From positions 50,138-114,137 of the forward strand of contig JAKUCV010000349.1 of assembly GCA_028386065.3 (NCBI GenBank): 64,000 nucleotides of DNA, in the 5' to 3' direction. Under the pieces are notes generated by a model. The model ran no database searches. It saw only the letters and a list, made by a program, of their open reading frames with translations, and was not told the origin of the DNA. Position 1 is the first letter of the stretch; each line of letters starts with the position of its first letter. Of the stretch, positions 11,524 to 23,872 are shown piece by piece. Both the position numbers and the translations under genes were made by a program. The DNA comes from Turnera subulata. Lineage: Eukaryota > Streptophyta > Magnoliopsida > Malpighiales > Passifloraceae.

Positions 11524-14272
11524 AGTAAGTTTCCATGCTTATTTTTCTCTTTTTCGTGAAGCATTGGCAGCTTGGATTGCTGGATCAATAGAGTATCACA
11601 CTCTTTTGGTTTAATTTTGATGAATATTTTGTGAAATTAAGTGGTGGGATGAGGTGATTTATTGTGTGTTTGTCTGTCTTTCCGGCAGTGGTTAGGGAAA
11701 AAGATGTTTGTTGGGAATATGCGGAGAAATTGGATGGGAATAAGGTGAAATGCAAGTTTTGCCAGAGAGTTTTGAATGGTGGGATTAGTAGGCTGAAGCA
11801 TCATTTGTCACGGCTACCGAGTAAAGGTGTAAACCCTTGCAGCAAAGTGAGGGATGATGTTACTGATAGGGTAAGGGCAATCATTGCATCTAAGGAGGAC
11901 GTGAAGGAACCAACGCCTACTGTTAAGAAGCAGAAGCTTGTTGAAGCCAAATCTCCCGGAAATGTACCTCCAATTAAAGGTCTTCCGCCTGTGGAGGCTG
12001 CGCAGCCACCTCCTGTGGCGAAAGTTTACCCTACTGTTATACCGGTGGCCCCTTCCTCTTTAAGCAACCAAGAGAATGCAGAAAGAAGCATAGCTCTGTT
12101 CTTTTTCGAGAATAAGTTGGACTTTAGTGTTGCGCGTTCTCCGTCCTATCAGCAAATGATTGATGCAATAGGAAAATGTGGTGCAGGATTTACGGGGCCA
12201 TCAGCGGAAATGTTGAAGAGTACATGGTTGGAGAGAATTAAGTCGGAAGTGAGCTTGCAGTCGAAAGATGTTGAGAAAGAGTGGGGTACTACTGGTTGTA
12301 CCATCATTGCTGACACATGGACTGATAACAAGTCAAGAGCTTTGATTAACTTTTTAGTTTCTTCACCTTCTAGGACCTTCTTTCACAAGTCTGTTGATGC
12401 ATCATCATACTTTAAGAACACCAAATGCCTTGCTGATCTATTTGACTCTGTCATTCAAGACATTGGCGCAGAAAATGTTGTGCAGATTATTATGGATAGC
12501 AGTCTCAATTACACTGGTATTGCTAGCCATATCCTTCAGAACTATGGAACCATTTTCGTTTCTCCCTGTGCCTCTCAGTGTTTGAACTTGATACTGGATG
12601 AGTTCTCGAAAGTGGATTGGGTGAACAGATGTATCTTACAAGCGCAAACTATATCAAAGTTTATATACAATAATGCTTCGATACTTGATCTGATGAAGAA
12701 GTTTACTGGAGGGCAGGAACTAATCAAGACTGGTATCACAAAGTCTGTATCAAATTTCCTTTCATTGCAGTCAATGCTAAAGCAAAAGCCGAGATTGAAG
12801 CTAATGTTCAACAGCCCTGAGTTCTCAACAAACACATCCTATGCAAACAAACCACAAAGTATTGGCTGTATTGCCATTGTTGAGGATGGAGAGTTCTGGA
12901 GGGCGGTGGAAGAAAGTGTGGCCATCTCTGAGCCTTTCCTTAAAGTGTTGAGAGAAGTATCTGGTGGTAAACCTGCTATTGGATCAATATATGAGTTAAT
13001 GACCCGGGCTAAGGAATCTATAAGGACATACTACATAATGGATGAGAGTAAATGCAAGATATTTTTGGATATAGTGGACAGAAAATGGCGTGACCAACTC
13101 CATTCCCCTCTGCATGCGGCAGCTGCATTTTTGAACCCTAGTGTCCAGTACAATCCAGAAATAAAATTTTTGGTAGCGATTAAGGAAGACTTCTTCAAAG
13201 TTATTGAGAAACTACTTCCCACCCCGGACATGAGACGTGACATTACCAATCAGATTTTCATTTTCACCAGAGCAAATGGGATGTTCGGTTGTAGTTTAGC
13301 AATGGAGGCAAGGGATACGGTCGCACCTGGTATGTATGCAATTATGTCTCACAAAATCATGTCCATGTGTGTACATTGCAACATGTGTACGTATGCTTCT
13401 TTAAACTATATGAGCAGTGTAGGCTGCAGTCTTTTAGGACGGGAAATGGGAATTTCAGATCAATATATTGTGTTAGTGTTACTTATCAATCAAAGAGTAT
13501 TTTTCTGATGACTTCCAACTTGAATAGTCTAAGCCATAATCATCAACTTTAGCTAATTATAATGATTTTTGGAATAATGATTAAAATATCTTGGTTGTTT
13601 ATCAAGTCTTATGGGGAAGGCAATGGTATTATTGCTCCAACTAGCGATTATGTACTTGCAGAATATCTCCGAGAATGTGTACTACATGTCGAATGTTGCA
13701 ATTACATTGCTTATTGTTAGAGAGACAGCACAGAGGAGTTGACCTGTTGGCTCAAGTCTATATGCATTCCTTTTATAGATTATTTTATGCTTGTGCAAAT
13801 AATGATTTGGTGTGCGTTCAAATAATTAATTTGCTGGGTTTTGTAACTTATTGTTGAAATTGATGCAGGGCTTTGGTGGGAGCAGTTTGGTGACTCTGCA
13901 CCTGTTTTACAACGAGTTGCCATCAGAGTACTGAGTCAAGTTTGCAGCACTTTTACTTTTGAGAAGCATTGGAACACATTTCAGCAAATTCACTCAGAGA
14001 AGCGGAATAAGATCGACAAAGAAACCTTGAACGACCTCATCTACATAAATTACAATCTCAAGTTAACAAGACAGATGAGAACGAAAACTCCAGAAGCTGA
14101 TCCTATCCAATGCGATGACATTGATATGACTTCAGAATGGGTAGAGGAAAGCGATAACCCAAGCCCAACACAGTGGCTTGATCGTTTTGGTTCGTCCTTG
14201 GATGGGAGTGATTTGAATACAAGATTCAGTGCTGCCATATTTGGTGCAACTGACCACTTATTTGGTTTGTGA
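11524..14272 (+). CDS. BED zinc-finger hAT-transposase-derived protein (At1g79740-like), 681 aa
   Basis: The start codon is split by an intron: A at 11524 (exon GATCA|GTAAGT), TG at 11689-11690 (acceptor GGCAG). Coding continues 11689-13329 and 13869-14272, both joins in frame. The product begins MVREKDVCWEYAEKLDGN. Domains in order: BED zinc finger (CKFC, HH, residues ~20-50), Pro-rich linker, DUF659-like transposase core, hAT C-terminal dimerisation region (WWEQFGDSAPVLQRVAIRVLSQ). Active hAT relatives carry a TDNA-type aspartate motif and CAAHC; here these read MDSSLNY and CASQC, so catalysis is probably lost. No terminal inverted repeats flank it, and it matches a conserved single-copy plant gene, so it is a domesticated, probably nuclear DNA-binding protein. 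Its target is unknown. Confidence 0.85.
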
Positions 14273-15028
14273 CAGGAGAAGCTTCATCCCTTTCACAACT
14301 TTTTGTAAGTAACTAGCTCAGAAAGTAGCCTGTATTGATTTTGGCAGAAAATGTAGAAGGGCAGGACCTTGAGACAAAGTGTTGTCTTCCCTTGATGTTA
14401 CAATATCTAGATAGTTAGTTCTTTCCCTTTAGCGAAGTGAATTGTTGTCTCCATAGATAGTTGGTAGGTGAGATGTAGGATAGTGCAAGTGGATGAAAGA
14501 TGTTTGTTTGTACAACAGCAGTGATGCAATACGAGAGAACCAAAGCTATTTCGGTATTTTGCAGCACGTTATTTAACCATCCATAGTAATTAAATTTCAT
14601 AGAATTGTAACATTTTAAGAGCATAGCCTTTCGCTACTACTTAATCTCAAGTTTTAACTCCCTTTAAATTCTCCGTTATCAACTAAACTTGGATATTGTG
14701 CTCAAAAAAAAAAAAAACTAAACTTGGATAAGATGGTTTAACTATAAGGAACCGAGTCACAACGTGCAACAAAAAAGAAACCGAGTCACACAATAAGAGA
14801 TAAAAGCCAAACAGAGCGTCGATGACGTGTCGTTCGTTCGTGAGACACTGGATCGGGGGAGAATTGTCCTAAAACCAATACAGGATAGCAATAAACCTAC
14901 CGAACATAAAACCCGAGCATACCCCCATAGCTCCAACGCCGCGTTGGTCCTTCTTCTTCCCAGACAAAGTATTCTTCTTCTTCTTCTTCCTTACTTCCGT
15001 CAATTTCTCTCTGCTTTCTGTTTTCGCG
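14273..15028. other. Intergenic and 5' leader of UBA gene
   Basis: 3' end of the hAT-derived gene, then AT-rich DNA with a short local duplication (AACTAAACTTGGAT at about 14680-14730 around an A-run). A TGACGTG ACGT-core motif at 14823-14829 and a TTC repeat near 14970 precede the UBA-gene start and fit a promoter and leader. Confidence 0.35.
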
Positions 15029-16518
15029 ATGGACTACGATTTCAGGAACCGAACCAGCTCCCCCTACGATGCGTACAACAGATCATCCACGTCCTCATCG
15101 GCGACGCCTGGGAGCCACCCGATGTACGGACAGCAGCCTATGTATCCGAGAGTTGGTCAACCCGCCCAAGGCCCTCCCGTAGGCGGCCGCCACCCCTCTT
15201 TCCACCACTCCTCCCCTCATCCTCCCTCTGCTCCTTCTTGTAAGTATCCCTAATTCCCTCATTTCCTTAAAAAAAAAAAGCCCCTTTTACGTCATCGTTT
15301 TTGTGATGTTATTTTTTTTCCTTTTTGGCAGCGGGATCTGGTATACGAATCACCGTAAAGCCGGAGTACCGCATCACTCCTCCGGTATTGTTTTTAAAAA
15401 AATTATAGTGCTGGTGATATTTTGCAAATGCTTAGATTTTCTGTTTTGTTTTGTTTTGATTTGGTTGTTACTCTTTGGGTGATTTTGTTAGCCTCAAATT
15501 TTTTTTTTAATTGCTCGTGTTATTTGTAGCCTCAATTGTCACCTCTAATAGGAGAGATTCCAAGGAGCAAATTCCAGTTTGATTTTGATCTTGAGCGGAA
15601 GATTTTAGCTGAAGCAGAGAAGGGAAGCCAGGACTGGAGCAAGCTTGGCTTGGAACATCTCCCTTCTAAACCTACAGAATCAACTCCTTCGCCGGTATGT
15701 TATCGCCACTCCCGTAACATACCTGTTAATGCCGTTGTTGAGGCATGTCTTGAGGCAAAATTAGGTCATGGCATCTAGAGATTCTATATTGAACTGTGAA
15801 ATGAACTTCGGTTTTTAATGCAGGGTCCAGCTGGAGACCCTGTGGTGAGCAAGTACATTGCGTCGGGACTCGATCGAGAAGCAGTTATACTTGCAGTAGC
15901 AAACTATGGAGACAATCCAACCAAGGTATTTTTCTTGAGGCTTTTGTGCTTTAGTAGTGCTGAAGTAGTGAGACCTGGTTGTTGCTATTTGTTGTCACTT
16001 GTCACAAGCACATGTGTTATGTGCACTGACTTTGGCTGCACTGAATATGCTAGGGGAAATCCCTTCAAGCAAAAAGATGGGATCTTCCTTTGGAAGTTGA
16101 TATCTTTGTTTAGAGTGCGGATTGAAAGAACACTGTGGCCTGTTGTCTGATGGGATCTTTCTTGCTGGAAATTTATTGTTTTTGAGCTGGGCATTATTGT
16201 GAGATCCCGCCTGGATTATGCCTGATATATGTTTTTGCGATATTTTTGCTTTTTAGTATTCAAATGGCGACTTATTCTTTATTTGTGCGAGAGATGATAC
16301 CAAGTTGCAAGCACCTCTCAGTAACATTTCATTTCCTTCAACAGTTGTTGAAATGCTTGTCTTTGTGTTTTTGTACACTTCAGGTTCGGGAATTTGTCAG
16401 TGGCTACAATCTCCTACGAGAAATGGGTTTTTCATCAAACAATGTAGCGGAGACTTTAGTCATGTACGAAAATGACACGGACAAAGCTTTGGCACATTTC
16501 CTTAACAATTCATCTTGA
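15029..16518 (+). CDS. UBA-domain protein, 221 aa
   Basis: Five exons join in frame: 15029-15239, 15332-15384, 15530-15694, 15824-15925, 16384-16518. The N-terminal ~75 residues are disordered, rich in Ser, Pro, Tyr and Gln (MDYDFRNRTSSPYDAYNRSS). A short conserved core follows (GIRITVKPEYRITPP, then SKFQFDFDLERKILAEAEKG). The C-terminal ~75 residues hold UBA-like helices: LDREAVILAVANYGDNPTKV, then NLLREMGFSSNNVAETLVMY and a final DKALAHFLNNSS. Two closely packed UBA-like units recall the overlapping UBAs of animal UBAP1 (ESCRT-I). A ubiquitin-binding adaptor role is inferred; an ESCRT link is speculative. The ATG is preceded by a pyrimidine-rich leader and begins a clean exon. Confidence 0.8.
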
Positions 16519-17826
16519 AGATGCGAGAAACAGTTGGCTGTATGATATGAATAGTTTACATGGTGTTATACGATATAGTATATTCTTTTCCATTACCCCT
16601 TGGTTTTATTCTGGTTGTAAAAAAATATGACTCTTTTGATCCTATACAACGATGGCGGCAATTTGTAAGCATCACAAAAATTGTCTTATGTTAGGCAGTG
16701 TTAACATGTGACTTAAGGCTACATCTATAGTTTATTCGTCTGCTGCATTTTCTTTCTCTTGGTTTTGATTTTGTATGCACAAGACTCACAATGTAGTGAT
16801 GGTGATAGTCTGATCTTTGGTAGCTGAAACTTGTGGTTTGGCGAGTCTTTGGAGGATTGGGAACTTGAAGAAGGTAGATTTTTAAAGAATAACTCTCTAG
16901 AATCAAGGCTAATTTCATTTGCACTTTCTTTACCCAACCTCAACATGACAAAATAATCAATTAATCATAGGATTCAACGATACTCATGCTTTACGAAGTG
17001 ATAAAATTTGAACTCCAAGGCAGAATGTTTCACTTCATCTCATTGGTAATGGACAGAACTTATCAAGAAGTGCCATCCTGTTTTGGAGGTATGGCCATTA
17101 TTCACTTTGTGTTGAAAATAACATCAGACTACTTATTGATACTGTTTACCGTCTTTCCAATACCCCTTTACCTAGAGTCTAGGCAATATCCTCGCCTGTT
17201 CTATTGCTACAGATATCAAAATCGTAATTAATTCTTCTGGGATATGCAACAGTAAAAAAGAGAGGTGAGGTCTCAGGTTGGAGTCTCACTCTCCTCGACT
17301 AGTATAAAAAAAAAAAAAAGGAGAGGTGAGGTCTCAGGTTGGAGTCTCACTCTCCTCGACTAGTATAAAAAAAAGAAAAAAAAAAAGGGGAGGGGCTTCA
17401 AATGTCAAATATCAGAGGAGACTCCGCATGAAACTCTCTGCTTTTGGGTGTAAAGTAGAACAATCAATCCGTGACTTACTGATATTGATACGAAAAAATG
17501 GTATTATAAAACCAATGAAACAATCGAGTCAAATGTGTGTGTTACATTAGACCAAATATTAAGATGGCTGTCTAGGCGTTGTACACGTATTGCCCTATTG
17601 ACTCTCTTATACCCCAGCTGTGTACCGTAAGCAAATGTACAGAAACAACTCTCATCTTAGTGGGAAAGATCCACCGTATTGACTAGAAGAAATGCCTGTG
17701 AACATTTTTGAAGTGAGCAGCCCCATGTGTAAGAGTCCACAACCCCAAACTACAGCCAGTTAGAAGGTGAAACAACTGCAGGAAGATTATGTCAGCTCCG
17801 AGTTTTTAGCCGCTTCCGTATGCGAA
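16519..17826. other. Intergenic, convergent 3' flanks
   Basis: 3' flank of the UBA gene and, in its right part, the probable 3' UTR of the minus-strand galactosyltransferase. Contains the SINE-tail duplication listed separately. No gene supported. Confidence 0.35.
17262..17390 (+). mobile_element. Two tandem SINE 3' fragments
   Basis: Two near-identical ~61-bp units begin near 17262 and 17322. Each holds GAGGTGAGGTCTCAGG, a B-box-like GGTTGGAGTCTCAC and CTAGTATAAAA plus an A-run. The B-box block matches the SINE at 41753-41847 (GAGGTCTCGGTTCCAGTCTC), so these are tails of the same family. The A box halves are missing. Confidence 0.5.
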
Positions 17827-20800
17827 TCAAACTCCAGAACATATAGCTCCTGACAGACACAAACAGAAGTTGAATTGTCTCATGCAAACAATTGCAGTTG
17901 TAACAATAGAAGAACCTCCACCATATATTAGCAATAACTTAAAAAGATTTGCCTGCTAAAACTCTTCTGGGACAGGCTACACCTTTGAGACTCATGACGT
18001 CATGTAGAATAGGCTGTGTACATGTGCATGTGTGTGACTGTGTGAGGAAGAGAGAAAGAGAGAGAGAGAGAGAGACCTGATGACCAGGAGGAGCAGCAAA
18101 ACTTTCCTTCGTCAACATGTTTGACATCAAGTCCAAGAAACCAGGATCCAGCAGAGACATCATCATGTGCATAGGTGCGAAGAATAGATCTGGTCACTCA
18201 TAAATCAGGACTCTGACCTTGATTCAAGTATGCATAGACTATTGAAGTCACGCATGGGAGAGAAAAGAACTAACCTATTTATTGAGACAAATTTAGCCAA
18301 AGCTCCCGATATGGCATACATCTCGCCTGAAGCATGGCGGAAGTATCTGTTGGATGCCGAAAAAACTTATCATTTAGGCGAGTGGTTAAAGGGAAAAAAG
18401 GATTTGAAGGAGAACCAGAACATTGAGTAAAGAAAAATCCTTTAGAAATTTCTGTCCCAACATGTCAAATATTTAGATGATAATGCATGCTCATACATCA
18501 GATAAATCCACACAGCCAGAATTTGTTGGTTAACCAGCAAAAAACAAAGTAGACCAAAAACTGAGGTAAATAGAATACAAAGATTGCTTGAATAACTTAT
18601 AAAGTTCCACCTATTGTTCAAGTCCTGCAGCCAACCAGGTCTAAATGGGGATTAAGTTTTGACAGCAATCCAATGATTGAAAATTGGACAAAAACTAACA
18701 ACATGATCAGTCACCTGAGAAGTGAAAAAGAAGAAAACCACTTCATCACAGACGTTAATTCATAATATACAGGTTCAGGTACATTGTAACAGAAGTTTTG
18801 AAGCAAATAATGAGATTAATGACTATACAAAACACCAATGAGGGAAATACATTCCAGATTTTTTGTGTTGAGTGGGGGGAGAGAGAGAGAAGAGAGGAAG
18901 AACCAAACTAGTATACATGCATGTAGCATCAGAATTAATATTTTTTGTCAGTTTATTGATGTCCACAAACTAGAAGGAAAAACTCGGTTATAAACTTACG
19001 ATTTCTTATCACCAAACTTCCACCAATCTGGTTCGTACCATTTATGATTCCTGCCATATGCGCAATAATTCAGTTAGTTCGAGAATAGGAAACTAAAAAG
19101 CAGCAATTTGATAGCCAGCCCATATCTTTTGGAAATTCTAAAAACTTTGTTCTTGTTGATTCTATCAGAAAAGTTAAAAAAAAGAACTCACGATTCGGAG
19201 AACACTTCACCCGACTTCATACAACCAATATAGACGCGAGGCTTGTCCAAATGAGCTGCCAAAGTACTTCCAAGGGCATCTGTGAAGGACTAAAGGATAA
19301 GAAGTAAAGAAACACCCAAGACCATATACTAGATCAAAGAGAAGTTTCAGATTCAGAACAAACAAGTAGATCTAGATGAATTAAGAAAATAAAGTTTTCA
19401 AAATAAATTAGGATCACTATATATATGTCTTGTAAGGTGATAGTATGCTAGCAGGCCCAAAGGACACTCTCTCTCACACACACACAAACACCATACACAT
19501 CTCTGTCATCCACTGGTTGAGTCACACAACAGAAGAACATAACTCGATTGACCAACAATTCTAGTCGATGCATGTCGATGCATGGAAATGCCTTGAATAA
19601 TACAGATGAATAATGGGGACTACACTTTGTAAACTGAGCTTCTGAATAAAGTTCGAGAGATGTATGAAAGAAAAAGAACAAGGGAAAATTCTCCAGGTAA
19701 TAATTCAGTGACTTAAGGCTGGACTATAGCGAATCAGTGATGTGCAATTTGCACCATAAAGGTCAAGTCAATCTTAACCTGAGACATCAGGATAAAGATA
19801 AAGAACTTTGGACACAGTTTTTGCTAACACCAGCGACACAAAAGGATGACAAAGATTGTTTTCATCTTTGATCACACTAACCAATATTCACATAGACGTT
19901 ATCATTGACTTTAGCATAATACTCAGCATCCCATTTATCTGCAGCATGAGCAAAGAACAATTTAGCTTTATTTGGTAAATTGCCAGTTGCCTCCATATGG
20001 TTATCCTGCACAGAAGCAGAGCCCAGTGAACAGATAATTCATGCAGACAGATAAAAAGGAAAAAACAAAGATTGAGGCCAAAGCTGGTTTTGTAAGCCTT
20101 GCAATAACATTTTCTCTTTCAATTTCAGCTTACCATAACAAAGATGGGGCACAACTGCCTTAATCATCAAAGCATTGAAGCATGTTAAACACCATGTAAA
20201 AGGCATTCAAGAATATAATTATTGCAATGTCCGAAAGTGTCTTGTATTTATAAAGTGCAGACAGAATTATAGTGATTCAAATATGAAAGTATAAGAACTA
20301 TCAGTAACTCATGAACATACAAGAATAAGGAAGTCCTTAGTCAGCCTATTTTCACTGTCAATACTCCAATCTGTACTGTCCCCACGGTTTGCACTGCTCA
20401 CAAGACAGGAAAACATCATCCATTTCAGCAAGAACCATAACAGAACAAAAGAATATGAAAAAATAAATACGAAAATAAAGCACACACCTTCTTCCAATGA
20501 CAAACCGTGCAACTATTCCCTTCTCAGTCTCCATCCTTTTTAAAGTCCCACCTGTTAAAAATAAGTATTGGTTTTAATGCTCCAAACGATAACAGATATT
20601 CTCACCACTTGAGACATTATCGCATTTTCAAACAAAACAAATTAGCATAACCCAAACAAGATTAACTGATGATTCAGGGATGATAAATCCTAGCAATAAA
20701 TGTGTAGTCAACCTCAAAAGCATTCAATCAAAATGCTTGATGGTAATATTTCTCAAATATTTCGTTAATGTAGTGGAAGGCCTCAGAACAACTGTGATTA

Positions 20801-22060
20801 TTCAGAAAGTCACAAGATATTTAAATTTTTGTGGGAATCTATAAATAAATTTTGGTCCTAGCATATAACCGGCATTACATATAGACACTGGGAATCCATG
20901 GTAATTCACCACAGAGTTCATTGTTCCATAACTACATCCTATATGCCTCAACAAGGAAAATCTCAACCAAAACTAAAGGTTCTTTTCCTTTCAAAATAGC
21001 TAATGTCTTCTCATTACCCCACTATACAAATGAACATCCTTTCCAACATAGCCCATGGACATATCCTAAAAATCCCAGCTCACGTCTTGTATAGAAATAT
21101 GATCTTTGAATTGGAAGTGCATATCATCACTTCAGTAGCTTTAATGGGAAGGAGCCAAGTGATCAGGGACATACTACAGTGAGTGATGCAGCACAACATA
21201 AACAGCAAAAAATCTCATCAAATTAAACGGCAACACGAACTATCTAAGAAAATCTGCAACACTCTACCTGTTCCCATCCATGCCTGTCGTATTGCATCCC
21301 TGTTGTTCTTACTGCCAAACCCTGTCATTATTCCAATCACCACAAGATTCCTCTTCTTTAGATGAGTGGCATCATTCCCGGATAAAAGCTTTGAAGCAAA
21401 ACCCTCTTGCTTGGCGGCAGCCAATTCCATCTCCAGGGCAGATAATTTCTTTTGTTTTTCTCTAGCATTAACAAAAATCAATGAAGAACCCATCCGTCAA
21501 TAAATAACACAAAATACAAGACTTTGCTAGTTTTCTAAGCATAACCCTGCAATCATATTTACCTGCAGTCTATTATTTTTAATGTATCATCAACTGATAT
21601 CGCAGATTGTCCCTACATAGCAAAAGCCAAACCTGACTTAGATCATTTCCGAAGACATCCCAACCAGACAAAATCACCATCTAAATAAATCAAACAGAGC
21701 CAGAAAGGAAGCAAATTTCGAGCACAGAGAATAACAGAGCGTCACTAACTTGAACTAAATCGAAAACCCACCTGCCCAGTAATCCTATCAAGCTCTTTTA
21801 TCAGATAAACCCGGTTCTGCGAATCCTGCCACAACCTATATATCTCACATACCAAACCAAAAAAACACGCACACACAATCAGATTAAACCAAACAACTCA
21901 CACAAGACAATCACTAACAAGGTTAAGGAGAGACAAGTTACCGGCCAGCAACATAAATGGAAGCGAAAACAGCGAACATGAAGAGCAACAGAGTAGAAAT
22001 TCTCGATCCATGGATCATACTCGATACCCTGCCATTCGATACTTTACCAGTGGCGTGCAT
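17827..22060 (-). CDS. Hydroxyproline O-galactosyltransferase (HPGT-like, GT31), 344 aa
   Basis: Twelve exons join in frame: 22060-21942, 21835-21772, 21612-21563, 21461-21268, 20551-20488, 20393-20321, 20005-19882, 19279-19192, 19050-19000, 18346-18275, 18189-18077, 17849-17827. This gives 344 residues, close to Arabidopsis HPGT1-3. It is a type II Golgi protein: short cytosolic tail, membrane anchor at ~20-40 (STLLLFMFAVFASIYVAG), stem (SQNRVYLIKELDRITGQ), then the GT31 domain with VVIGIMTGFGSKNNRDAIRQ, IARFVIGRS, an NDNVYVNID segment in place of the usual DxD, and HDDVSAGSWFLGLDVKHVD. It ends AICSGV. The family adds the first galactose to hydroxyproline of arabinogalactan proteins. The ATG at 22060 gives a full anchor. 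Exon 12 encodes only the last few residues. Confidence 0.9.
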
Positions 22061-23872
22061 CTTTTGAGCCTTTCACTCTCGAAATGACAAAGATTTTTGG
22101 TTAATAATATTACTAGCCAACTCAAGAGACTAGATCTTCGTTCACCTCCTCCTCCTCTTCTAATATGGAAACATATCAATCGCTGAAATTTGTGTGCTTT
22201 GTTACTTATTTAGCACAAACTGATTCCGTGATTAGTAGTAGATGATTATGCAGTAGCTACTAATAATGTAACATTGCCAGGTGGGTTTTTATTGCTTGGA
22301 AAAGAAAAGAAATAGGGACAAAAACATCGTGGGTTTGGGGTTCATGTCCAAATCTTATAGGTTCCTGGATTGGTCCATGTGTTCATAGTTTCTTTTCTTT
22401 GTCGAATATGTGTTCATTCATAGTTTCAGTCCAATACCTCAAAAGTAACAGTGGAGTTACGGTTTGGGTAAAAAAATTTCACTTTCACTTTCTGTTTTTT
22501 AAAAAAGGAAATTTCACTTTCTTTTATTCACAGCCACAAGTAAGAATTTAGTGGGCCTTGGGCCTTCAGAAAATTTTTAATTAGCTTGTGCGGTTGTGCC
22601 TAACCTATGTAATAAACACTACCAGATCCTCCGGGATAACCCCACTTGTCCCTTTTAACTTAAAAAATGCTCGTTAAACTGATATTTTTGTGCTCCTACA
22701 GAATTCTGCTACCGTCAGTGATCTAGCAGCTGCAATGATGGCTAGCAAAAAAAAATGGGTTTGATCAATGAATAATCAAGGAAATGGAGTGAATTACTTG
22801 GGACTAGGTTTCTTGTAAAGAACAAAATTTTCCCCATATGAACATGGGTTTTGATCACGGAAGAAACGCATCCGGTGATTGAAGGATTTGACTGTAAACA
22901 TGGATTTTTTAGCAGAAATCTCAACGCAAAGCATACATTCCTATCATATAAAATATAATCAAGATTGACCCTAATCTTCCCCTTCTCATCATCCAACTGC
23001 GTTTTCTCATTCTTTCCGTGGCGGGTGCAATTCAAAGAAGTCATCCTTGCGCCGCTAGGAAGCATTTAAGCTAACATTCTGTACTCAACAGATTACTCAT
23101 AGGTGAAATTTTTGTTCTGGTTTGTTGGGTCGGTGCTAAATCCAACAGCTTTACCTATACATAATCTGGAGTCAGATTTGGTGTTGTTTTCCACGCTTTT
23201 ATTTTAATTTCCCACCAGGATGTCTCATTCTTTTTTCAAATGTTTTCTTGGTTTCCAGTCAAAGAAAAACAGTTAGTTCATATTTAATTGGAACATGTTG
23301 ATGTGTGGACTGCCGATTGCAGAGTTGACCTTTAATGTATTGGCCACTTTATTCGCATGTATTATTCTAATACCCTGAATAGATCAACTCGTGTGTTGTC
23401 TCTGCTTCTTCTCCCACATAAAGACTTTTGCAGTGGACATAAAAGCTGATAGGTTTGATGAAGCTGCAGTGTTTACTTTGTAGGAAGTAGTTGGTTAATG
23501 AGAAGAGGTGGAGGGAGATTGCAGTTCAGACTTTCGACCAAGTAAGTTGTGTCATTTCAAAATCTTTTTATTTGTTCTTCCTAAGATACCTCAGTTTGGC
23601 ACAATTGTCTATCTTAATTAGTATGGAGAAGCCTTTTTCGTGGTCAATGTAAATCCGATTGTTTCTTTACATCTTTCTTGTTTGCTTTTTAGAGTTCTTC
23701 CTGGAATAGTGCCGCCTGCTTTCTAGAGTTCTCTGACTGTTGCCCAGTATTCTGATTTTCATGCCTTACATTACTGATAAAGGATACTTTTTGGTATAAC
23801 CTTGACAAGTGTTTTTTTTTTTTTCTGGGATTTAATGCAGAATTTGAAGGGTCAATAGAAAAAGGAAAGATA
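22061..23872. other. Divergent promoter region, HPGT and ABCC copy 1
   Basis: Shared upstream region of the minus-strand HPGT gene and plus-strand ABCC copy 1. About 22725-22930 is homologous to 33580-33790 upstream of copy 2 (shared GCAGCTGCAAT, GGAGTGAATTA and AAAGAACAAAA blocks), so the flank was duplicated with the gene. A leader intron of copy 1 runs 23542-23840 (donor CCAA|GTAAGT, acceptor TTTAATGCAG). Confidence 0.5.

Noticed and set aside
11664..11688. Earlier start for the hAT-derived protein
   Set aside because: The upstream codons start with GTG and lie in the intron before acceptor 11688; the split ATG fits known relatives.
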